NCBI RefSeq assembly: GCF_007558865.1
Contig: NZ_VLPK01000001.1
Coordinates: forward strand, 1,674,001 to 1,738,000
Source: Mucilaginibacter corticis
GTDB lineage: Bacteria; Bacteroidota; Bacteroidia; Sphingobacteriales; Sphingobacteriaceae
Length of the DNA: 64,000 nucleotides
Direction of reading: 5' to 3'
Positions 52,701 to 62,333 of the stretch are shown in pieces. Position numbers and translations under genes: made by a program. The notes beneath the pieces are model-generated. The model saw only the letters and a program-made list of their open reading frames with translations, was not told the DNA's origin and did no database searches. Within the stretch, counting starts at the first letter, position 1. Every line of letters starts with the position of its first letter.

Positions 52701-54287
52701 AAGGCTGCCATTGCCGTCAAATTTTATGTTTTTATCGTTGATGGTTAGTTTGGCATCTATCTTTTTACCAATGTAAGTACCGTTTACGGCAATATTTTGA
52801 TAATTGTAGTTTTTAAAGTTAAAGTAGCTGATGTTGGCGCTTACGTTTTCATCCATGTTCTTTAACGCATCGCCGCTGCCTTTTACGTTGGCTTTAAAGC
52901 TTGTGCGGCCTATGGTTTTCTCACCCAGTAAACCGCCCAGGTCAAAGTTAAGTGCACTGACCGTGCCTGCATAAATAGGCGTGCCTGCCTTATTTATTTT
53001 AAGCTTAAAATCAGGATCGAATCGGCCTAATTGCGTTTTAAACGTACCGGTAACCGCGAAGTCGTTTTGTGAGCCGGCAAATTTTCCGTTAAAGTTGATG
53101 TTGCCAAACTTGCCTAAAATATCGGGCGCTACCGCTTTTGGATCGCCGGTAAAATGCCCGTATAAATAATCAAGATCTTTTTTGTTGGTAGCTATCTGGT
53201 CAAACTTCAGGTCCAGGAAGGTATGGTCCCAGTCAGGCAGTCCCTTCAGGTTAAAATCGCCTTTTATAAATGTGGCTTGCCCTGCGGTAACGGTAAGCTC
53301 TTTGGCTTTTAGGTTGTTAACTATACCTTGTATGCGCCCATCGACACCCAATTCAAAGTTCACTTTTTCAAGTCCGCTGGTAAAAAACGCGATATCGGTT
53401 GATGAAATATGCGACGACCTGAAATTGCCATCCATATAAACTTTGCTGGTAAATTCGCTAAAATCATCAAATGATTTAAACTTCATATCCAGGTAGTTTT
53501 TTAGCAGCGATCTTGGCGTTTGTATCAGCAGGTGTTTTGCCAGTATGCGGTTCGAATCGACAGTGGTAAGCGCGGTAAAGTTTTTTAAGTAAAAGCCGCC
53601 TTTTTCTTTCAGCGTTAAATGGTGCACATCGCCCTTAAACAGGTGGTGCGTAATATCCATATTATTTACTACCACACCAAAGTTGTGTACATCAAGGTCG
53701 TCAAAATTGATGCCGTTAACCACCTCATTGCTGAGCATATTTTTATACCTGAAATGGAAATTGTTGATTACCACTTTTTCAAAAATTGTGGTCCACGGTT
53801 TACCAGGCGCTTTTTTGGTAGTGTCTTTTGATTTTAAACTATCTAAAATAAAAGTAAGGTTAGAAGTAGAATCTTTTTGTTTTTTTAGATAAACAGAGCC
53901 GTTATCCAGTTGGATCAGTTGAAAGTCAATTTTATGCGCTTTGATACTGCTGAATAATGAGAAGCCATTAAGCTCGACAGTTAGTTTGGGAGTTCGAACC
54001 AGGGTGTCTTTTTGTTTATCAAGCACATAAAAATCTTCAAGCACTACAGACGAAAAAGGCTTGATGTACAGGCTCTTGACATTAACCTCGGTGCCGAGTT
54101 TTTGCGACAGGTATTTGGTGGCTTTTTTTGCCGCCCAGGTTTGCACCGGTTTATACTGAAATAACAGCACCAATATGCTCACCGTTAGTAGCAGGAACAA
54201 TACTATACTTAGGGCTATTTTTAGTGCTTTTTTAATAACTTTGTTCTTTAATTCAGAATTCAAAAGTAAAAATTCAAAAACACGCAA
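49704..54287 (-). CDS. tamB: TamB-like translocation/assembly protein (AsmA-like, DUF490)
   Basis: This 1527-residue protein has one N-terminal TM helix ([20 protein letters not shown]), a very long series of short beta repeats (bridge-like, periplasm-spanning) and a C-terminal TamB domain ([20 protein letters not shown], then [10 protein letters not shown]) followed by a Pro/Thr-rich tail ending KKDDED. TamB-type proteins carry phospholipid or help insert outer-membrane proteins. There is no ATG: a stop codon lies two codons before the TTG at 54287, and the only other plausible start is the TTG at 54263. It is divergent from tsaD. Confidence 0.88.
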   Translation of the reverse strand: MRVFEFLLLNSELKNKVIKKALKIALSIVLFLLLTVSILVLLFQYKPVQTWAAKKATKYLSQKLGTEVNVKSLYIKPFSSVVLEDFYVLDKQKDTLVRTPKLTVELNGFSLFSSIKAHKIDFQLIQLDNGSVYLKKQKDSTSNLTFILDSLKSKDTTKKAPGKPWTTIFEKVVINNFHFRYKNMLSNEVVNGINFDDLDVHNFGVVVNNMDITHHLFKGDVHHLTLKEKGGFYLKNFTALTTVDSNRILAKHLLIQTPRSLLKNYLDMKFKSFDDFSEFTSKVYMDGNFRSSHISSTDIAFFTSGLEKVNFELGVDGRIQGIVNNLKAKELTVTAGQATFIKGDFNLKGLPDWDHTFLDLKFDQIATNKKDLDYLYGHFTGDPKAVAPDILGKFGNINFNGKFAGSQNDFAVTGTFKTQLGRFDPDFKLKINKAGTPIYAGTVSALNFDLGGLLGEKTIGRTSFKANVKGSGDALKNMDENVSANISYFNFKNYNYQNIAVNGTYIGKKIDAKLTINDKNIKFDGNGSLDLNPALPVYNIAANVQDANLHVLKLTGDTITISAQLKTKFSGDDLKNFEGHVMLSPIRIIDPRNNYLLDSVYFSATGKGDSRLIALRSDALDGSIKGSYDLATLPSYFKTIAKKYIPSLQTDITPPKPQNFELKLQIKNLDPLTAIFLPDLKIPDQGTFNGNFNSVNKTATVNGYIKTFIYKKIVFHDFILDESTSDDNLGINLSLKQIDLAKDLFIKNVDITNFINKDSLKFNIKLADKDATNQLDLYGLVEFGRDTTAKLKLLPSDIIIEHQTWRLQEQVRIRLLDGKTQISGFELSNGEQQARIDGFISDNPADKLKLSFIKFRMMTFNELSKSAGIALNGTMNGDIMFSSILKSPGVDAHVNIDSFKMNQTLVGNIKVVSNLDNERSRANVNVNILNRGLETLNIGGAYYLGKGTEDKLDFDVKMNQTEAIIFEPFIKDLVSNLKGTLSTDLKLTGSLTKPELNGDITLANTGLTVNYLKTAYTVNDKLSVKNSVIHIDNMVLKDIYKGQGIVNGEVDLNNFSNPTLNVELKANNLMALNTTFKDNHLYFGTAFGTGSFKFNGPIDNMNINITASTQAGTVFNIPLNTSSTVSDYDFIKFVSHNDTTTVKADKSKAFNGVTLNFDLTVDEKTVVKITTDYGVLQGSGQSKNLSLRINSLGDFDMFGEFTITSGKFDFTAKNFISKNFTVNQGGTIRWTGNPSNAEINLRATYEVRAEVKPLYDAAGFPSPKGSNTELVQAELLITNSLIHPDISFDFNFPTDPSIKDDLATYLADNNNRNRQALSVIVTRSFASGAGSNNLTNQVVGTASNAVSEFAFNKLNSLIAQSNVIKNLDLNIRSFNDASASLKFFKERLILNGSLFNTTGSSTLFDNSTTLLNSNFASLTKDFEASYLIRSDGTLTARYSYRALNNTLTTIDQYSVQYVNGIGLVYQRDFDTFGEFVRNFFRRRRSNTTKPVNPLPTPITTPISNGIPTAPNTTPVVPVQPAKKDDED

Positions 54288-54383
54288 AGTGTTTTACTTT
54301 TTGAATTTATAGTTTAGTTTAATTATTTATTTTGATCGTTAGGGTCTTTTTTGACTTTTAACTTTTGATTTTTGACTTGTACC

Positions 54384-55385
54384 GTGCCTGTAATATTAGC
54401 CATTGAATCTTCATGCGATGATACCTCTGCCGCTGTTTGTGTGGATGGTGTTGTGTTAAGCAATGTTATTGCCAACCAAACCATACACGAAGCTTATGGC
54501 GGTGTTGTGCCCGAGCTTGCCTCGAGGGTTCATCAGCAAAATATTGTTCCGGCTGTACAACAAGCGTTACAGAGGGCAAAAGTAAGCAAAAATGATGTGG
54601 ATGCGGTAGCTTTTACACGCGGTCCCGGACTTTTAGGGTCATTGCTTGTCGGTGTATCATTTGCCAAGGCCTTTGCGCTGGCAAAAAACATCCCTATTAT
54701 TGAAGTTAACCACATGCAGGCGCATGTTTTGGCGCATTTTATTGGTGATAACAAGCCTTCGTTCCCTTTTTTATGCCTTACCGTATCGGGCGGGCATACC
54801 CAGATAGTTTTGGTAAAAGACTATTTTGACATGGAAGTGGTTGGCCAAACGCTGGATGATGCCGCGGGCGAGGCCATGGACAAAACCAGTAAGATACTGG
54901 GCTTGCCGTATCCCGGAGGGCCGCTGATAGATAAACACGCGCGCCTGGGTAACCCTGAAGCCTACAAATTCCCCGAGCCACAGATCCCCGGGTTTGACTT
55001 TAGCTTTAGCGGGCTAAAAACGTCGATTTTATACTTTATAAGGGATAATGTCGCTCAAAACCAGGACTTTATCGCGGAAAACATCAATGATATTTGCGCA
55101 TCGGTAGAGGGACGTATCGTTAGTATATTACTAAACAAATTAAAAAAGGCCGCCGACCATTATGGTATAAAAGATATAGCTTTGGCAGGTGGGGTATCGG
55201 CCAATACCGGCTTAAGGCTTGGTTTAAAAGAAATGGGCGCCAAATACGGTTGGAACTGTTTTATCCCCGAAATGCAATACTGTACAGATAACGCAGGCAT
55301 GATAGCTATAGCGGGGTACCATAAATACTTAAAAGGTGAGTTTGCCGAACAGAGCGTTGCGCCTTTGGCAAGGATGCCATTTTAG
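54384..55385 (+). CDS. tsaD: tRNA N6-adenosine threonylcarbamoyltransferase
   Basis: This 333-residue protein transfers the threonylcarbamoyl group to A37 of ANN-decoding tRNAs, together with TsaB/TsaE. Motifs: VILAIESSCDDTSAAV, the metal-binding HMQAHVLAHF (HxxxH), VSGGHTQIVLV and the late D of YCTDNAGMIA. The best start is GTG at 54384 (PVILAIESS), which places the N-terminus as in homologs; the frame opens at a TTG at 54372. It is essential in most bacteria. Confidence 0.95.
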   Translation: MPVILAIESSCDDTSAAVCVDGVVLSNVIANQTIHEAYGGVVPELASRVHQQNIVPAVQQALQRAKVSKNDVDAVAFTRGPGLLGSLLVGVSFAKAFALAKNIPIIEVNHMQAHVLAHFIGDNKPSFPFLCLTVSGGHTQIVLVKDYFDMEVVGQTLDDAAGEAMDKTSKILGLPYPGGPLIDKHARLGNPEAYKFPEPQIPGFDFSFSGLKTSILYFIRDNVAQNQDFIAENINDICASVEGRIVSILLNKLKKAADHYGIKDIALAGGVSANTGLRLGLKEMGAKYGWNCFIPEMQYCTDNAGMIAIAGYHKYLKGEFAEQSVAPLARMPF

Positions 55386-55494
55386 CCCCCTAACCCCCTG
55401 AAGGGGGAACAATTATTACTATTTATAATAAAGCTTATATGAAACAAATTATAATATTCACTTTTAACTCCCCCTTTAGGGGGCTGGGGGGCTT
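55384..55494. repeat. Dispersed CCCCCTAACCCCC-type inverted repeats
   Basis: AGCCCCCTAACCCCCTGAAG at 55384-55403 and its near-complement (CCCCCTTTAGGGGGCTGGGG region, 55470-55490) flank an AT-rich 60-bp core. This repeat type is scattered between genes in many Sphingobacteriaceae and Flavobacteriia genomes. The right copy directly abuts the start codon of the next gene and may act as a hairpin over its start. Confidence 0.65.
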
Positions 55495-55698
55495 ATGAGT
55501 ATCCCTTCTTTAATTTTCTGGATAATATTTGTTATACCGTTAGTGGCATTTTTAGCATGGCTGATCCGCCAGGATAAACGCAAAGGCTGGATAGGTTTAA
55601 TTGTGCTTGCAATTATTGTTGTTGGCGCTATTGCTTATACTATTGTGAAGAATGATGGGAAACCTACTGATAATACGGTTCAGTCAAGCGGGAATTAA
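55495..55698 (+). CDS. Small two-helix membrane protein (67 aa), hypothetical
   Basis: Two hydrophobic helices, FWIIFVIPLVAFLAWLI and WIGLIVLAIIVVGAIAYTIV, are separated by a basic loop (RQDKRKG), with a polar C-terminal tail. It is a likely small inner-membrane protein of unknown role. It overlaps the convergent deacetylase gene by 4 bp, and its start is flush against a dispersed repeat. Confidence 0.6.
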   Translation: MSIPSLIFWIIFVIPLVAFLAWLIRQDKRKGWIGLIVLAIIVVGAIAYTIVKNDGKPTDNTVQSSGN

Positions 55699-56318
55699 AA
55701 GTCGATTGACTTAAATTTATAACCCTTATTACTCCAATATTCCATTGCTTTTGGTAACGCGTATTCCAACCTGTCAAAAGCTTTCAGACTATCATGAAAA
55801 AGTACGATATCGCCTGCAACGGTGTTTTTTATCACATTATCCAAGCATTTTTCGGGCTGCACGTCGGTATCGAAATCCGCGCTTAACACGTTCCACATTA
55901 TAAGTTTCAGATCTGGTTTAGCCTGTTTCAGTAATTTAGCCTGCGATCTTTTAACGCGTCCGTAAGGTGGTCGAAAAAGGTTGCTGTCCATTAGCTTATC
56001 AGCCATTAAAAAATTATCAAGGTATGTTTGGTCGTCCGTTTCCCAGCCTTTAAGGTGGTTGTAGGTATGGTTACCTATGGCATGTCCATCAGCTTTTACC
56101 TGTTCAAATACATTAGGGTGCTTGCAGATGTTGTCGCCAATACAAAAGAACGTGGCCTTTGCATCATACTGTTTTAAAATATTTAATACAAACGGTGTAA
56201 CAATGGGTATAGGTCCATCGTCAAAAGTGAGATAAATGCAGCGGCCGGCTTTGTTCAGGTCCCAGGTTAATTGGGGATACATCAGCTTAAGCAACCAGGG
56301 AGTTTTAACCAGGTACAT
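55695..56318 (-). CDS. Polysaccharide deacetylase (NodB homology domain)
   Basis: This 207-residue protein is close to a bare NodB domain. The catalytic motifs are YLTFDDGP (general base and metal Asp), GNHTYNHLKGW (two metal His), FRPPYGR and IVLFHDS. There is no signal peptide; the short N-terminus (MYLVKTPWLLKLMYPQLTWD) may associate with the membrane. The family deacetylates N-acetylglucosamine in peptidoglycan or exopolysaccharide. Confidence 0.92.
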   Translation of the reverse strand: MYLVKTPWLLKLMYPQLTWDLNKAGRCIYLTFDDGPIPIVTPFVLNILKQYDAKATFFCIGDNICKHPNVFEQVKADGHAIGNHTYNHLKGWETDDQTYLDNFLMADKLMDSNLFRPPYGRVKRSQAKLLKQAKPDLKLIMWNVLSADFDTDVQPEKCLDNVIKNTVAGDIVLFHDSLKAFDRLEYALPKAMEYWSNKGYKFKSIDF

Positions 56319-56438
56319 TTATCAGTTTAGAGATTTTAAGAGTGAGATTTAAAAAAAATCACTTAATTAGTATTTTATCAGCAAGCTCAAATCTACCAAT
56401 CTCAAGGCTAACATCTCAATTATTGTACGAATAAGTTT

Positions 56439-57884
56439 ATGACGAAAAATAGATCAAGCCTGTTAAGGGTTTTAAGTATCCTGCTTACTATGGTAGTAAG
56501 TTTTAAGGCTAGCGCGCAGGAAAAAATAACCCTGCAAATGGCGGTAGACCGTACGCTTGCTAATAACCTTACCATTAAACAGGCGCAGGTTACTGAAGCA
56601 TTGGGCAGTGCCGATTTGCAACAGGCAAAAAACAATTTATTGCCTAGCTTAAATGCCAGCACACAAGGTGGTTATTACTTTGGACGCAGCCAGGTAGCAG
56701 GTGCTTTTACTTATACTTCATCTACCTCATTAAATATTAATGGCGATGCACAGTTACAATTTACATTGTACCAGGGCGGGCAGTTACGCAACCAGATTAT
56801 CCAGAATAAGCTATTACTTGATGTAAATAAAAGCAATACCAACAAGATCAAGAATGACCTGGTACTAAATGTAGTAACCGATTACCTGCAGATATTAACC
56901 AATCAGGACCTGGTAACAGCCGCTAAACAACAAATTGACTTGGCTAATCAAACCCTCGAAAAGTCAAATATCAGCTTTAAGGTGGGTAACCAAACCCTGG
57001 CAGATCTTTCGCAGGCTAAGGCGCAGCTATCAACCGCAAATTTAAACCTGACTACCGCGCAGAACCAGCTTGATCTATCCATATTGATATTAAAACAATA
57101 TATGGAGATGAACCCATATACGGACATTATTGTTGAGCGCCCCGACATCAGCAAGCTGACCGATATTAAAACAGTCTATGACGCTACCGAGGTGATCAAA
57201 ACCGCCTTAAACATCAATCCGGATATCCACCTGGCAGAGGCACAACAGAAGACTTACGCACAGGCCATTAAGTTGGCTAAGGGATATTATTATCCGACGG
57301 TTAGCCTGTATGGTGGTTTGGCTTCCAGCTATTCGAATCAATTAAATAGAAAATTAATCGGCGCGACTGTACCTGCGTATGAACAGATAGGTGTAGTGCA
57401 GGGTACAACCACAGCGGTATTATCACCGATACCTGTTTCACAACCCATATATGGGCCCTATTCAGCTTTCAACCAAATTGGCGATAACTTTAACCAAAGT
57501 ATTGGCCTTAGTATCCAGATACCGATATTTAATAAGTTCAGCAATAATACCGCGGTTAAAAAGGCGCAACTGAATTTACAAAGCGCGCAATTGAATACAC
57601 AGATTGCCAAAAATAATTTAAGCAAGACCATTATTCAGGCGGTGCTTGATTTGCAATCGGCAGAGAAACAGTACCAGTCGGCATTGCAAACTTACCAAGC
57701 AAATAAAGATGCCTTGAATGTTACCAAGCAACGGTATGATGTAGGTTTGGTAAACTCGCTTGATTACAATACGGCTGTTACCAATTTTAACAAATCAGAA
57801 AACGATATGATCGAGGCCAAGTATAGTGTCGTGTTCAGAAGCAAAATAATTGACTATTACCTGGGTAATACCATAACACTTTAA
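56439..57884 (+). CDS. TolC family outer membrane efflux protein
   Basis: This 481-residue protein has a signal peptide (about residues 1-26, KASAQ) and two OEP repeats with long coiled-coil helices (for example LVTAAKQQIDLANQTLEKSN and ILDLQSAEKQYQSALQTYQA-like regions). It forms the trimeric outer-membrane channel of tripartite pumps. It is 21 bp upstream of an adaptor gene, but no permease or ATPase follows in the window. Confidence 0.93.
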   Translation: MTKNRSSLLRVLSILLTMVVSFKASAQEKITLQMAVDRTLANNLTIKQAQVTEALGSADLQQAKNNLLPSLNASTQGGYYFGRSQVAGAFTYTSSTSLNINGDAQLQFTLYQGGQLRNQIIQNKLLLDVNKSNTNKIKNDLVLNVVTDYLQILTNQDLVTAAKQQIDLANQTLEKSNISFKVGNQTLADLSQAKAQLSTANLNLTTAQNQLDLSILILKQYMEMNPYTDIIVERPDISKLTDIKTVYDATEVIKTALNINPDIHLAEAQQKTYAQAIKLAKGYYYPTVSLYGGLASSYSNQLNRKLIGATVPAYEQIGVVQGTTTAVLSPIPVSQPIYGPYSAFNQIGDNFNQSIGLSIQIPIFNKFSNNTAVKKAQLNLQSAQLNTQIAKNNLSKTIIQAVLDLQSAEKQYQSALQTYQANKDALNVTKQRYDVGLVNSLDYNTAVTNFNKSENDMIEAKYSVVFRSKIIDYYLGNTITL

Positions 57885-57905
57885 ATAAAAAATCCTGAAA
57901 CCATC

Positions 57906-59243
57906 ATGGGAAAAACTACAAAATATATTCTGATAGGCGTTGGCATAGTGATCGTCTTGCTGCTTATAGGCAAGTTTACGGGGCTGATAGGCAAGTCTGA
58001 TAAAACACAGGTTGCAACAGAAAAAGCTGCCGAACGCGATATTAACGAAACCGTATCTGCCAGCGGAAAGATCAAACCACACGTTGAGGTAAAGATCAGC
58101 CCCGAGGTATCGGGCGAGGTGGTTGAGCTGCCTATTAAAGAAGGCGATGTGGTTAAAAAAGGCCAACTGATCTGTAAGATCAGGCCTGATATTTTAAAAT
58201 CGGGCTATGAAAGGGCCGTGGCATCTTACAACTCGCAAAAAGCCAGTGTAGGTAACTCAAGCCAGATGTTAAAACAAGCCGAAGCCACTTATACCAACCA
58301 AGCTGCTATTTATAAACGCAGTAAAGAACTATACGACAATAAAGTGCTTACCGCTGCCGAGTTTGATAATGCTAAGGCCAGTTATGATGGTGCTAAGGCT
58401 GCCTTAGAGGCTGCAAAGCAAAATGTTATAGGCTCGCAATATGGGTTGGCACAATCGTCGGCCAGTGTTAAAGAGGCGCAGGATAATTTGTACAAGACAA
58501 CTATTTATTCGCCTGTTGACGGGGTTGTTTCCAAGCTGTCGATAGAAAAAGGCGAGCGTGTTTTAGGTACTGCCCAGTTTGCCGGTACCGAGATCATGAC
58601 CATATCTGACCTGAGCCAGATGGATGTGAACGTGGATGTAAACGAGAACGACATTAACCGCATTGTAATTGGCGATTCGTCAAAGATCGAAGTAGATGCT
58701 TTCCTGGGTAAGAAATTTAACGGGGTGGTTACAGAGATCGGCAGTTCGGCTAACGTGGTAGGTACTACAGCCGACCAGGTAACCAACTTTACCGTTAAGG
58801 TACGGATCGACCCAAAATCATATAATGACCTGTTGAAAAAGACCAGCACTAACCCATCGCCGTTCCGCCCGGGTTTGACTGCCACGGTCGATATCAATAC
58901 CAATCATACCAGGGCGTTGTCTGTGCCGATACAGTCGGTTACCACGCGCGAGGATAAAAAGCCGGATGCGAACAGTAATTCGGCAAAAAACAATGTTAAG
59001 ACAGCAAACAGCGCGGTGGCTAAAGAGTACGTGTTTATTTACAGCGCAGGTAAAGTTAAACAGGTGCAGGTAACCACCGGTATCCAGGACGATATGTATA
59101 TACAGGTATTGACCGGCCTTAAAGCCGGCGACGAAGTGGTATCTGCCCCATACCCGGCCATTTCTAAAACATTAAAGGATGGCGCCGAGGTTGAAAAAGT
59201 AGATAAATCAAAACTGTTTACCGATAATAAGGACGGTAAGTAG
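57906..59243 (+). CDS. Efflux periplasmic adaptor subunit (MacA/HlyD-like)
   Basis: This 445-residue membrane-fusion protein has an N-terminal TM anchor (YILIGVGIVIVLLLIGKF), a split lipoyl domain (VSGEVVELPIKEGDVVKKGQ and SPVDGVVSKLSIEKGERV) around a helical hairpin, a beta-barrel domain and a membrane-proximal domain (VTTGIQDDMYIQVLTGLKAG). It is most like the adaptors used with MacB-type ABC permeases. The partner permease is not next to it; gpsA follows after 230 bp. Confidence 0.92.
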   Translation: MGKTTKYILIGVGIVIVLLLIGKFTGLIGKSDKTQVATEKAAERDINETVSASGKIKPHVEVKISPEVSGEVVELPIKEGDVVKKGQLICKIRPDILKSGYERAVASYNSQKASVGNSSQMLKQAEATYTNQAAIYKRSKELYDNKVLTAAEFDNAKASYDGAKAALEAAKQNVIGSQYGLAQSSASVKEAQDNLYKTTIYSPVDGVVSKLSIEKGERVLGTAQFAGTEIMTISDLSQMDVNVDVNENDINRIVIGDSSKIEVDAFLGKKFNGVVTEIGSSANVVGTTADQVTNFTVKVRIDPKSYNDLLKKTSTNPSPFRPGLTATVDINTNHTRALSVPIQSVTTREDKKPDANSNSAKNNVKTANSAVAKEYVFIYSAGKVKQVQVTTGIQDDMYIQVLTGLKAGDEVVSAPYPAISKTLKDGAEVEKVDKSKLFTDNKDGK

Positions 59244-59325
59244 ATGTGCAGACGCGTGGATGTGCGGATATGCAGATAAGATAATGATGAGGCTGACCGA
59301 TAGTTGGCCTTTTTTAATACCGGGC

Positions 59326-59395
59326 TGTCACCCTGAGGCACTCGAAGGGTGAGCGCAAAGGCCTGCCCGCATGTTTCGATAGCCTCAACATGACA
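59326..59395. repeat. Dispersed inverted repeat (TGTCANNCTGAGGC type)
   Basis: TGTCACCCTGAGGCACTCGA at 59326 and TTTCGATAGCCTCAACATGACA-type sequence ending at 59395 form imperfect arms around a GC-rich core. It belongs to a class of intergenic repeats common in Sphingobacteriaceae and may act as a bidirectional terminator between the efflux adaptor and gpsA. Confidence 0.6.
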
Positions 59396-59476
59396 CCCCT
59401 CGTTTCATAACACATTTGCATATCTGCACATCAACCTTAACTTTGTGCTGCCAGTAAGCCTGGCGATAATTATTTG

Positions 59477-60484
59477 ATGCAAGATAAAAACAACAAAATA
59501 CTGGTTGTTGGCGGGGGTAGCTGGGCTACGGCCAATATTAAAATGCTTACCGATAACACCACCCCGAAAGAGATTTTTTGGTGGATGCGTAACCCGCAAA
59601 CGGTTGAGCATGTGCACAAATTTGGCCATAACCCTAATTACCTGAGTTCGGTTGAAATAAAGGTGCCTGCCGCGAATGTCTCGTCAGACCTTAAAACGCT
59701 GATAGCGCAGGCGGATATTATTTTGCTGAATGTGCCCGCCGCTTTTTTGAAGGAAGCTTTAGCCGATATCACCCCGGACGATTTTGAAGGCAAGAAGATC
59801 GTATCGGCCATAAAAGGTATAGTGCCTGATGAGAACCTGATCATAGGCGAGTTTCTGAACAGGAAGTATGATATGTCGTTCAATAACTTCGCGGTGATCA
59901 GTGGGCCATGCCATGCCGAAGAAGTTGCATTAGAGAAATTATCTTACTTAACCATCGCGTCGGGTGACCCGACCCTGGCTGCCGATTTTGCCGCAATGCT
60001 GAACACTCGCTATCTTAAAACCATCGTTTCTGATGATATTTACGGTACCGAATATGCCGCGGTACTGAAAAATATCTATGCTATAGCCGGCGGCATTTGT
60101 CATGGTGTTGGCTACGGTGATAATTTCCAGGCGGTGCTCATCTCGAACGCTATCCGCGAGTTAATGCGCTTTGTTGACGCCGTACACCCTATTACCCGCG
60201 ATATTAAGGAGTCGGCCTACCTGGGCGATCTGCTGGTTACCGCTTACTCGCAGTTTAGCCGTAACCGTACCTTTGGTAATATGATAGGGAAGGGCTACAC
60301 TGTTACCTCGGCACAGTTAGAAATGAACATGATTGCCGAGGGGTACTACGCCGTAAATTGCCTGCACGAGGTTAATAAACAATATAACGTAAGCATGCCC
60401 ATAGTTGAGGCGGTTTATGCCATATTATATCAGAAACGCTCGCCGGCAAGCGAAATGAAAAAGCTGGCCGAACAGCTAAATTAA
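59477..60484 (+). CDS. gpsA: NAD(P)H-dependent glycerol-3-phosphate dehydrogenase
   Basis: This 335-residue enzyme makes sn-glycerol-3-phosphate from DHAP for phospholipid synthesis. It has the Rossmann motif KILVVGGGSWATANIKML, the GPCHAEEVALEK active-site segment, YAAVLKNIYAIAGGICHGVG (catalytic Lys in LKN) and GDLLVTAYSQFSRNRTFG. The ATG at 59477 is used; the TTG one codon before it is not needed. Its GGGSWATA is the Bacteroidota form of GAGSWGTA. Confidence 0.94.
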   Translation: MQDKNNKILVVGGGSWATANIKMLTDNTTPKEIFWWMRNPQTVEHVHKFGHNPNYLSSVEIKVPAANVSSDLKTLIAQADIILLNVPAAFLKEALADITPDDFEGKKIVSAIKGIVPDENLIIGEFLNRKYDMSFNNFAVISGPCHAEEVALEKLSYLTIASGDPTLAADFAAMLNTRYLKTIVSDDIYGTEYAAVLKNIYAIAGGICHGVGYGDNFQAVLISNAIRELMRFVDAVHPITRDIKESAYLGDLLVTAYSQFSRNRTFGNMIGKGYTVTSAQLEMNMIAEGYYAVNCLHEVNKQYNVSMPIVEAVYAILYQKRSPASEMKKLAEQLN

Positions 60485-60530
60485 GATATTATCGGTTATC
60501 ATAATGATTTGTAAGCTTATAGGACTATCA

Positions 60531-61043
60531 CTACAATAACGGTGGTGGCGGAGAAAGTGTCACTTGCGTTATTTTAGTTTGAAAAATATGATGGCCCTTT
60601 AGTATTTTGATAATAAGATCAAAAGAAACGGACCGGCTAATCCCTGCAAAATCACTATTCGATGGTTCTTCGAGCCAGGTAATGTTGAATGATAATATGG
60701 ATTTCAGTGCGGTTTCCATCGCTTCAAATTCATTAATGTCAATTGTTGAGTCTGCCGCTGTTAAAAAATCCACCTCTTTTATTTTTCCGTCGAATGATAA
60801 CCAAAATGATGTTGAAAGTCTTTCTTTTTTATCTTCCAATTCCTGTAGCCTTTCTAAGCCCAAGGCTTGTCCAAATGCATTAGCGGTGCTTTGAAATTCA
60901 AATTTGTCGTCAATTTGATATTTTGTATGATTTGCCGGCGCATAAAACAACGTGTTCTCCATATTACTTACCCACAAATTACCAAAATCATCCGTGCGGG
61001 TATTGTAAGATGAGTGTTCTGATTTGACTATATTAGCTTCCAT
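60531..61043 (-). CDS. Hypothetical protein (170 aa)
   Basis: A soluble protein with no signal peptide and no obvious motif. The segment FWLSFDGKIKEVDFLTAADS, then EFEAMETALKSI, has the beta-alpha rhythm of TonB C-terminal-like domains, but this is weak. A Pro-rich end (SPPPPLL) closes the protein. It is convergent with gpsA and divergent from the TIGR03790-type gene. Family not recognised. Confidence 0.6.
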   Translation of the reverse strand: MEANIVKSEHSSYNTRTDDFGNLWVSNMENTLFYAPANHTKYQIDDKFEFQSTANAFGQALGLERLQELEDKKERLSTSFWLSFDGKIKEVDFLTAADSTIDINEFEAMETALKSILSFNITWLEEPSNSDFAGISRSVSFDLIIKILKGHHIFQTKITQVTLSPPPPLL

Positions 61044-61112
61044 AATAGCTATTAGATGATACTTATAAAGATAAAGCTATTTAATTATGTACCTAACACA
61101 CCTGATTTATTT

Positions 61113-62333
61113 ATGAAAGTATATACCGTTGCCCTTTTTGTCATTTTTGGGGGGCTTACACGCATAGCTCACGCGCAAAATGGTAAGTTAACCAATAGGG
61201 TATTGGTTGTGAAAAATGTCAATAGCCCTATATCTATAGCCGTTGCAGACGATTATATGAAACGCCGCGCTGTTACCAATTCGTTAACAATCCAATGCCC
61301 TGATGGCGCTGTTAATAAGGATGCAGAAACCATTAACTACCCGGATTATGTTACCGCTATTGAAACTCCGTTGCTGGCTTATCTCAAAAAGCATCCAAAT
61401 ATTGATTTTATTGTTTTTACCAAGGGCGTACCTATACGGGTGCGCAATACGCCGGGTAAGCCTTATGGGGGCGTATGTGCTTTAGATAGCCGGGTGGCTA
61501 CTCTTGGCTATGATAAAAGCGCCGCTTCAAGCGTGATCAATGTAAGCGATCCGGCTTATAACGCCACTTATGTTGGCACGGCCTGGGCCAATAAGTTTTT
61601 TAACAGCCAGGTTCGTTTTAGCCATAAAGCCTTTGGCGGTTACCTGGTAACGCGACTTGATGGTTATACCCAGGCCGATGCCATGGCCGTCACTACGCGA
61701 TCATTAGCGGCAGAAAAGAATTTAAAGGACGGAATTAAAAACGAAGGGCCTATCCTGCTGGACGCCTGTTCTGATTTTGGATATCCTAACAGGGCGGCGC
61801 AACCTTATACACTGATCCCGACAGGTTATAAACCGGGGCAAAGTATCGCCATTATTAAAGAAAGCGCCTACGGCGAATATAATTCGGATATGAGTGTAGC
61901 GTACAATTACCTCAGATCAAAAAATATCCCGGCGCTGTATGATACTACGGTTAACTTTATTGGCGGTAAGAAAAATCTTGCAGGCTACATTTCATGGGGC
62001 AGTAACGATACCCATTACCAGGCCACTGCGTACAATACCCTGAACTTTGCACCGGGCGCGCTTGCCGAAACAGCGGTGTCTACCAGCGCGCGGACATTTT
62101 TGCCAACCACAGGCGGGCAGTCGTTAATTGAGGACCTTGTTGCGCAGGGCATAACCGGCGTTAAAGGTTATACCGACGAGCCATTATTGCAAGGCATAGC
62201 TTCGCCAAGTATCCTGTTTAACCGCTATACCCAAGGCTGGACACTGGCAGAAAGTTTCTACGCCGCGTCGCGATTAGAGGGCTGGATGGGCATAGTAATA
62301 GGCGACCCGATATGTAGGGCGTACGGAGAATGA
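61113..62333 (+). CDS. TIGR03790-type secreted protein (paralog 1)
   Basis: The ATG at 61113 gives a signal peptide (MKVYTVALFVIFGGLTRIAH, then AQ) and 406 residues in all; the frame is open from 61056. Conserved blocks: NRVLVVKNVNSPISIAVADD, IDFIVFTKGVPIRV, ALDSRVATLGY, TRLDGYTQADA, the ILLDACSDFGY segment and LPTTGGQSLIEDLVAQGITG. They fit the TIGR03790 family, whose function is not known. About four-fifths of residues match the next gene. It is probably periplasmic or secreted. Confidence 0.8.
   Translation: MKVYTVALFVIFGGLTRIAHAQNGKLTNRVLVVKNVNSPISIAVADDYMKRRAVTNSLTIQCPDGAVNKDAETINYPDYVTAIETPLLAYLKKHPNIDFIVFTKGVPIRVRNTPGKPYGGVCALDSRVATLGYDKSAASSVINVSDPAYNATYVGTAWANKFFNSQVRFSHKAFGGYLVTRLDGYTQADAMAVTTRSLAAEKNLKDGIKNEGPILLDACSDFGYPNRAAQPYTLIPTGYKPGQSIAIIKESAYGEYNSDMSVAYNYLRSKNIPALYDTTVNFIGGKKNLAGYISWGSNDTHYQATAYNTLNFAPGALAETAVSTSARTFLPTTGGQSLIEDLVAQGITGVKGYTDEPLLQGIASPSILFNRYTQGWTLAESFYAASRLEGWMGIVIGDPICRAYGE

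Noticed and set aside
54372..54383. TTG at 54372 as the tsaD start
   Set aside because: It adds four residues (MTCT) before PVILAIESS, which homologs lack; the GTG at 54384 fits better.
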